NCBI RefSeq assembly: GCF_023283885.1
Contig: NZ_JAKILA010000007.1
Coordinates: 1-64,000, forward strand
DNA length: 64,000 nucleotides
Source: Shewanella basaltis
Lineage (GTDB): Bacteria > Pseudomonadota > Gammaproteobacteria > Enterobacterales > Shewanellaceae
Direction: 5' to 3'
Notes under the pieces: generated by a model
What the model was told of the DNA's origin: nothing
The model's input: only the letters and a program-made list of their open reading frames with translations
Database searches by the model: none
Part shown: positions 60,460-64,000 of the stretch, piece after piece
Position numbering within the stretch: the first letter of the stretch is position 1
Layout of the letters: every line of letters starts with the position of its first letter
Program-made: the position numbers and the translations under genes

Positions 60460-62049
60460 TTAGTGGCGGAAGTGACGCATGCCAGTAAATACCATGGCCA
60501 TACCGTGCTCATCTGCCGCGGCGATGATTTCTTCATCGCGAATTGAACCGCCCGGTTGGATGATACAACTAATGCCTGCCGCTGCTGCTGCGTCGATGCC
60601 ATCACGGAATGGGAAGAAAGCATCAGATGCCATTACGGAGTTTTCAACCACTAAACCTTCATCGCTTGCTTTAATACCAGCAATTTTAGCGGAGTAAACG
60701 CGGCTCATTTGGCCTGCACCCACACCAATTGTCATGCCATCTTTGGCGTACACAATGGCGTTTGATTTAACAAACTTAGCCACTTTCCAGCAGAACATTA
60801 AGTCTTTTAATTCATCTGCTGTGGGTTGGCGCTTAGACACCACTTTAATGTCTTCTAGGTTAACCATGCCTTGATCGCGGTCTTGCACTAACAGGCCGCC
60901 ATTAACACGCTTGTAATCTAGGGTGGTGGTTTTAGTGTTCCAGACGCCACACTCAAGTAAACGCACGTTGGCTTTGGTTGCAACAATGTCGCGTGCTGCT
61001 TGGCTGACCGTTGGCGCGATAATTACTTCAACAAACTGACGGTCTACAATCGCTTGGGCTGTTTGTGCATCTAACTCTTGGTTAAAGGCAATAATACCGC
61101 CAAAGGCTGATGTCGGGTCGGTTTTAAAGGCGCGGTCGTAGGCTTCTAGTAGGTTAGCGCCTAATGCCACACCGCAAGGGTTAGCGTGTTTAACGATAAC
61201 GCAGGCTGGGCCTTCAAACTCTTTTACGCATTCAAGTGCGGCGTCAGTGTCGGCAATGTTGTTGTAAGACAAGGCTTTGCCTTGTAACTGAATCGCGCTG
61301 GCAACTGAGGCTTCATCAATTTGCGTATCAACATAAAAGGCGGCTTTTTGATGGCTGTTTTCACCGTAGCGCAAATCTTGCTTTTTGATGAGCTGAGTAT
61401 TGAACGTACGTGGGAACGTTGAGTCGTCGTGGCACTCATCCTTGCTGTGTGCTGGCACCATAGTACCAAAGTAATTGGCGATCATGCCGTCGTAAGCCGC
61501 GGTATGTTCAAAGGCTGCAATGGCAAGATCAAAGCGAGTTTCTAGGGTAGTGCTACCGTTGTTGGCTTGCATCTCAGCAATCACGCGCCCGTAGTCTTTT
61601 GCGTTAACCACAATTGTGGTGTCTTTGTGGTTTTTGGCGGTTGAGCGCACCATGGTTGGACCGCCAATGTCGATGTTCTCTACAGCGTCGGCTAAGGTGC
61701 AACCTGGTTTTGCCACCGTTTCAGCAAATGGGTATAAGTTAACGGCCACTAAATCGATAGGGTTAATGGCGTTTTGTTCCATTACCACTTCGTCAATGCC
61801 GCGACGGGCTAAAATGCCGCCGTGAATTTTTGGATGTAAGGTTTTAACACGACCATCCATAATTTCTGGGTGACCTGTGTAGTCAGAAACTTCAATTACC
61901 GGGATATTATTGTCTGCAAGTAGCTTTGCAGTCCCACCCGTTGATAAGAGTTCAACACCTTGTGCATGCAGCGCTTGTGCAAACTCAAGGATTCCAGTTT
62001 TATCTGATACGCTTAATAGCGCGCGACGAATTGGTCTGACATTATTCAT
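60460..62049 (-). CDS. purH: Bifunctional AICAR transformylase / IMP cyclohydrolase
   Basis: The 529-residue enzyme performs the last two steps to IMP. The N-terminal IMP cyclohydrolase domain has [23 protein letters not shown] and [15 protein letters not shown]. The transformylase domain has [27 protein letters not shown] and [10 protein letters not shown]. The length equals E. coli PurH (529). The promoter must lie in 62050-62279. Confidence 0.98.
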   Translation of the reverse strand: MNNVRPIRRALLSVSDKTGILEFAQALHAQGVELLSTGGTAKLLADNNIPVIEVSDYTGHPEIMDGRVKTLHPKIHGGILARRGIDEVVMEQNAINPIDLVAVNLYPFAETVAKPGCTLADAVENIDIGGPTMVRSTAKNHKDTTIVVNAKDYGRVIAEMQANNGSTTLETRFDLAIAAFEHTAAYDGMIANYFGTMVPAHSKDECHDDSTFPRTFNTQLIKKQDLRYGENSHQKAAFYVDTQIDEASVASAIQLQGKALSYNNIADTDAALECVKEFEGPACVIVKHANPCGVALGANLLEAYDRAFKTDPTSAFGGIIAFNQELDAQTAQAIVDRQFVEVIIAPTVSQAARDIVATKANVRLLECGVWNTKTTTLDYKRVNGGLLVQDRDQGMVNLEDIKVVSKRQPTADELKDLMFCWKVAKFVKSNAIVYAKDGMTIGVGAGQMSRVYSAKIAGIKASDEGLVVENSVMASDAFFPFRDGIDAAAAAGISCIIQPGGSIRDEEIIAAADEHGMAMVFTGMRHFRH

Positions 62050-62365
62050 GTAGGTACAGGGTCCACTAGTTTGATTTTAAGGATCTTTCGTAAAGCAGAA
62101 TTGGCTCAAGTCAGCTTTACCAAAGCCCCTCATGATGTTGCTTTAACACTTCTAGATAACAGTCTGATGATCAGGCGGGCGTATTTTATCGTAAACCGCT
62201 TGTATTGGGTGTTTTTTCTGCGTGATTTCACAATATTGAAATAAGAACAAAGAGAGCCAAAATATTCGTCAAATAACCCTTGACCTTAGATTAAACTCTA
62301 AGGTTTATACTAAGACTATATTCATAAGCGTTGGCCTGAATAAATGACAGAGTAAGGGGATTATT
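62050..62365. promoter_or_regulatory. Divergent purH / merR upstream region
   Basis: This 316-bp non-coding region serves purH (left) and the MerR gene (right). The MerR-type promoter is listed separately. I looked for a PurR box for purH and found only a poor match near 62188-62200. Confidence 0.5.
62280..62311 (+). promoter_or_regulatory. MerR-type promoter with dyad in a 20-bp spacer
   Basis: A -35 TTGACC (62280-62285) and a -10 TATACT (62306-62311) are separated by 20 bp instead of 17. The spacer region carries a perfect dyad ACCTTAGA-N6-TCTAAGGT (62283-62304). This over-long spacer with a central dyad is the hallmark of promoters activated by MerR-family metal sensors through DNA distortion. 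It drives the regulator gene and, most likely, the permease behind it. Confidence 0.85.
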
Positions 62366-62827
62366 ATGTATCGAATAGGTGAGCTATCTGCCTTATACGA
62401 CATTAAAGCTGACACGTTACGGTTTTACGAAAAGCATGGCTTGTTGTCACCCTCTAGCCGTTCAGACTCAGGCTATCGATTATATAATCAAGACGATTCT
62501 GAAAGGTTGAAGTTTATCCTACGTGCCAAGGCGGTGGGGTTTTCGCTCAATGACATTGCCGATTTATTGTCTATAGAAGTGGATAAATCAAACCGTGCCT
62601 GTGCAGAGGTGAAAGGCTTAGTCGACAGTAAGCTTGAGCAGGTTGAAGCAAAACTGGCTGAGCTACAGCATTTTGCCGCGTCGTTAAAGAGTTTATCTAA
62701 TACCTGTTGTGGTGGTCCTGATAGTGCTGAACATTGCTCGATACTTGAAGCACTTGAGTCGTCAGATCAACATATTATTGCTAAAAAAGAACAGCATCAT
62801 TTCTCTCATTCAGGTCATAAGGACTAA
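62366..62827 (+). CDS. zntR: ZntR-like MerR-family metal-responsive regulator
   Basis: The 153-residue protein has the MerR winged helix (YRIGELSALYDIKADTLRFYEKHGLL), a dimerisation coiled coil and a metal loop. The cysteines C79, C114, C115 and C124 occupy the same numbered positions as the E. coli ZntR zinc ligands. Position 119 is Asp instead of the ZntR His, and a His stands at 123. It ends with a His-rich tail (HHFSHSGH). Zn(II) or Cu/Cd response is likely. It precedes the permease by 2 bp. Confidence 0.9.
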   Translation: MYRIGELSALYDIKADTLRFYEKHGLLSPSSRSDSGYRLYNQDDSERLKFILRAKAVGFSLNDIADLLSIEVDKSNRACAEVKGLVDSKLEQVEAKLAELQHFAASLKSLSNTCCGGPDSAEHCSILEALESSDQHIIAKKEQHHFSHSGHKD

Positions 62828-62829
62828 AT

Positions 62830-64000
62830 ATGTTATTGACCAATTTTGTGCATTTATTTTTAGAGTCCGCCCCCTGGCTTTTGCTGGGTTTAGTATTAGC
62901 AGGGTTGTTAAAGGTGTTTGTGCCAATGGCATGGATGCAAAAGCAACTGGGTGGTCATGGGGTAAAAACGGTATTTAAAGCGGCATTATTAGGTGCGCCG
63001 TTACCTTTATGTTCGTGCGGGGTGATCCCTGCGGCGGTGGGCTTGCGCCGTGCCGGTGCGTCAAAAGCAGCCACGACCTCATTTTTGGTGTCGACACCAG
63101 AAACGGGCGTCGATTCGATTACCGTTTCTTACGTGCTACTCGGGCCGTTTATGGCCATAGTGCGCCCTATTGCAGCTATTACTAGCGCGATAGTGGCGGG
63201 GCTATTGGTCGGCCGTGATGACGATGATGGTGTGCCAGCAATGACTAAGCCTCAAGCTGACAACACGCCAACTGTAAAAGTGGAGTCGTCTTGCTGTGCA
63301 AGCAAAAAGAACGATCCATCAAGCTCGTCTGAAGCGACGTCAACTTTCCATAACGGCAAGGCTGATATTGTGCAGCATGCTGGGGTGAAAATGACCGCAG
63401 TTAAGGCCGAGTCTGTGTTAAGCCCTATGGCCTCTGCCAAGGTGTTGAGTGCTGGACCTGCGCCAGCGCAAAGCAGTTGTTGTGCAACTAACGCAGATGC
63501 ACCATCTCAGTCTAAATCATCTGGGTCATCTTGTAGCATTAATGCAGCAGAGCCTAACAAACCAGACACGGTTAAATCCAGTTGTTGCAGTAGCCTTGCT
63601 GAGCCAAAAGTTGAGGCGCAAAGCAGTTGCTGTTCACCTAAGTCAGCGCCAACAAACAAAGATGAAGCGGTAAACGCAGAGCAAGAGAGTTGCTGCGCTT
63701 CAACTCAGGACATGGCAACTGAGTTAAAGCAAAACAGTGTATTTAGTCGAGTATTATCCGGCCTGCATTATGCGGCAACGGATTTAGTTAAAGACACTAC
63801 GCTATGGTTGTTAGTCGGGTTATTTTTTGCCGCTTTAGTGCAAACTTACGTGCCAAGCGATTTTTTAGTGAAGTGGGGCGACGGCATTTTAGCCATGTTA
63901 GTGATGGTGCTAGTGTCTATCCCTATGTATATCTGTGCTACGGCTTCAACGCCGATTGCGGCAGGTTTACTGTTAGCGGGAGTGTCTCCTGGTGCGGTAT
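62830..64000 (+). CDS. SO_0444-family Cu/Zn efflux permease, N-terminal part (cut by window edge)
   Basis: At least 390 residues are open to the right edge. Membrane helices (about 8-30, 50-70, 83-125) include PLCSCGVIPAAVGLRRAGASKAA with C61 and C63, a hallmark of the DUF318/ArsP-like permease family. A soluble loop of about 170 residues then carries Cys-Cys pairs at 155, 217, 252, 267 and 288 plus a single C235, each in a Ser-rich setting. A second helix bundle with ICATASTPIAAGLLLAGVSPG follows. Location after a ZntR-like gene and purHD supports metal export. The C-terminus is not in the window. Confidence 0.85.
   Translation, partial: MLLTNFVHLFLESAPWLLLGLVLAGLLKVFVPMAWMQKQLGGHGVKTVFKAALLGAPLPLCSCGVIPAAVGLRRAGASKAATTSFLVSTPETGVDSITVSYVLLGPFMAIVRPIAAITSAIVAGLLVGRDDDDGVPAMTKPQADNTPTVKVESSCCASKKNDPSSSSEATSTFHNGKADIVQHAGVKMTAVKAESVLSPMASAKVLSAGPAPAQSSCCATNADAPSQSKSSGSSCSINAAEPNKPDTVKSSCCSSLAEPKVEAQSSCCSPKSAPTNKDEAVNAEQESCCASTQDMATELKQNSVFSRVLSGLHYAATDLVKDTTLWLLVGLFFAALVQTYVPSDFLVKWGDGILAMLVMVLVSIPMYICATASTPIAAGLLLAGVSPGAV

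Noticed and set aside
62188-62200. PurR box for purH
   Set aside because: Only a poor half-match to ACGCAAACGTTTGCGT was found.

Overview
The window is a chromosomal segment of a gammaproteobacterium, most likely a Shewanella. The evidence is the blocks hemCDXY / cyaA / cyaY / lptM / lysA / dapF / DUF484 / xerC, prmA-dusB-fis followed by a fumarate reductase, ubiEJB-tatABC, and purHD followed by a ZntR-like regulator and a metal-efflux permease. A LapA/BpfA-type giant adhesin sits beside the hem genes. The genus is inferred from gene order and protein families; I cannot determine the species.

Layout. 1-1.8 kb: N-terminal part of a BpfA/LapA-like adhesin (minus strand), with near-identical 303-bp tandem repeats running off the left edge. 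2.1-6.3 kb: heme genes hemY, hemX, hemD, hemC (minus). 6.6-14.2 kb: cyaA, then cyaY on the other strand, then the plus-strand run lptM-lysA-dapF-DUF484-xerC-HAD phosphatase. 14.2-22.1 kb: an accessory region with an AlbA_2-domain protein, a hemerythrin-like protein, and a group of envelope genes. That group holds an ECF sigma factor, anti-sigma factor, small lipoprotein and Kelch protein in one operon, divergent from a secreted S8 protease, and next to a beta-barrel protein and an Ala/Thr/Ser-rich exported protein. 22.2-28.5 kb: prmA-dusB-fis and frdCAB, a Wolinella-type di-heme quinol:fumarate reductase. 28.6-33.7 kb: a conserved hypothetical gene, rho, trxA, rhlB and a short gppA. 33.8-43.8 kb: exported thioredoxin-like protein, hemB, 7TM-GGDEF diguanylate cyclase, tatD, a small exported protein, tatC-tatB-tatA, ubiB-ubiJ-ubiE. 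44-50.2 kb: formimidoylglutamase-like protein, rraA, YgjV-like membrane protein, PAP2 phosphatase plus glycosyltransferase, rsd, a candidate small RNA, hemE. 50.3-51 kb: a nested inverted-repeat element that supplies the 3' end of a histidine-kinase gene. 51-54.7 kb: two spondin-domain exported proteins with an OmpR-type response regulator and kinase. 54.9-58.3 kb: GNAT acetyltransferase with a C-terminal cysteine cluster, FAD oxidoreductase, NhaC antiporter. 59-62 kb: purH-purD. 62.3-64 kb: MerR/ZntR regulator and a Cu/Zn-efflux permease whose loop carries repeated Cys-Cys motifs; it is cut by the right edge.

Most of the window is ordinary housekeeping sequence. The parts most worth following up are the sigma/anti-sigma/S8 protease/barrel/Ala-Thr-rich locus (15.7-22.0 kb), the candidate small RNA between rsd and hemE, the nested MITE-like element at 50.6-51.0 kb with relatives elsewhere in the window, and the spondin/two-component locus. 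No rRNA, tRNA, CRISPR array, prophage or complete insertion sequence was recognised.
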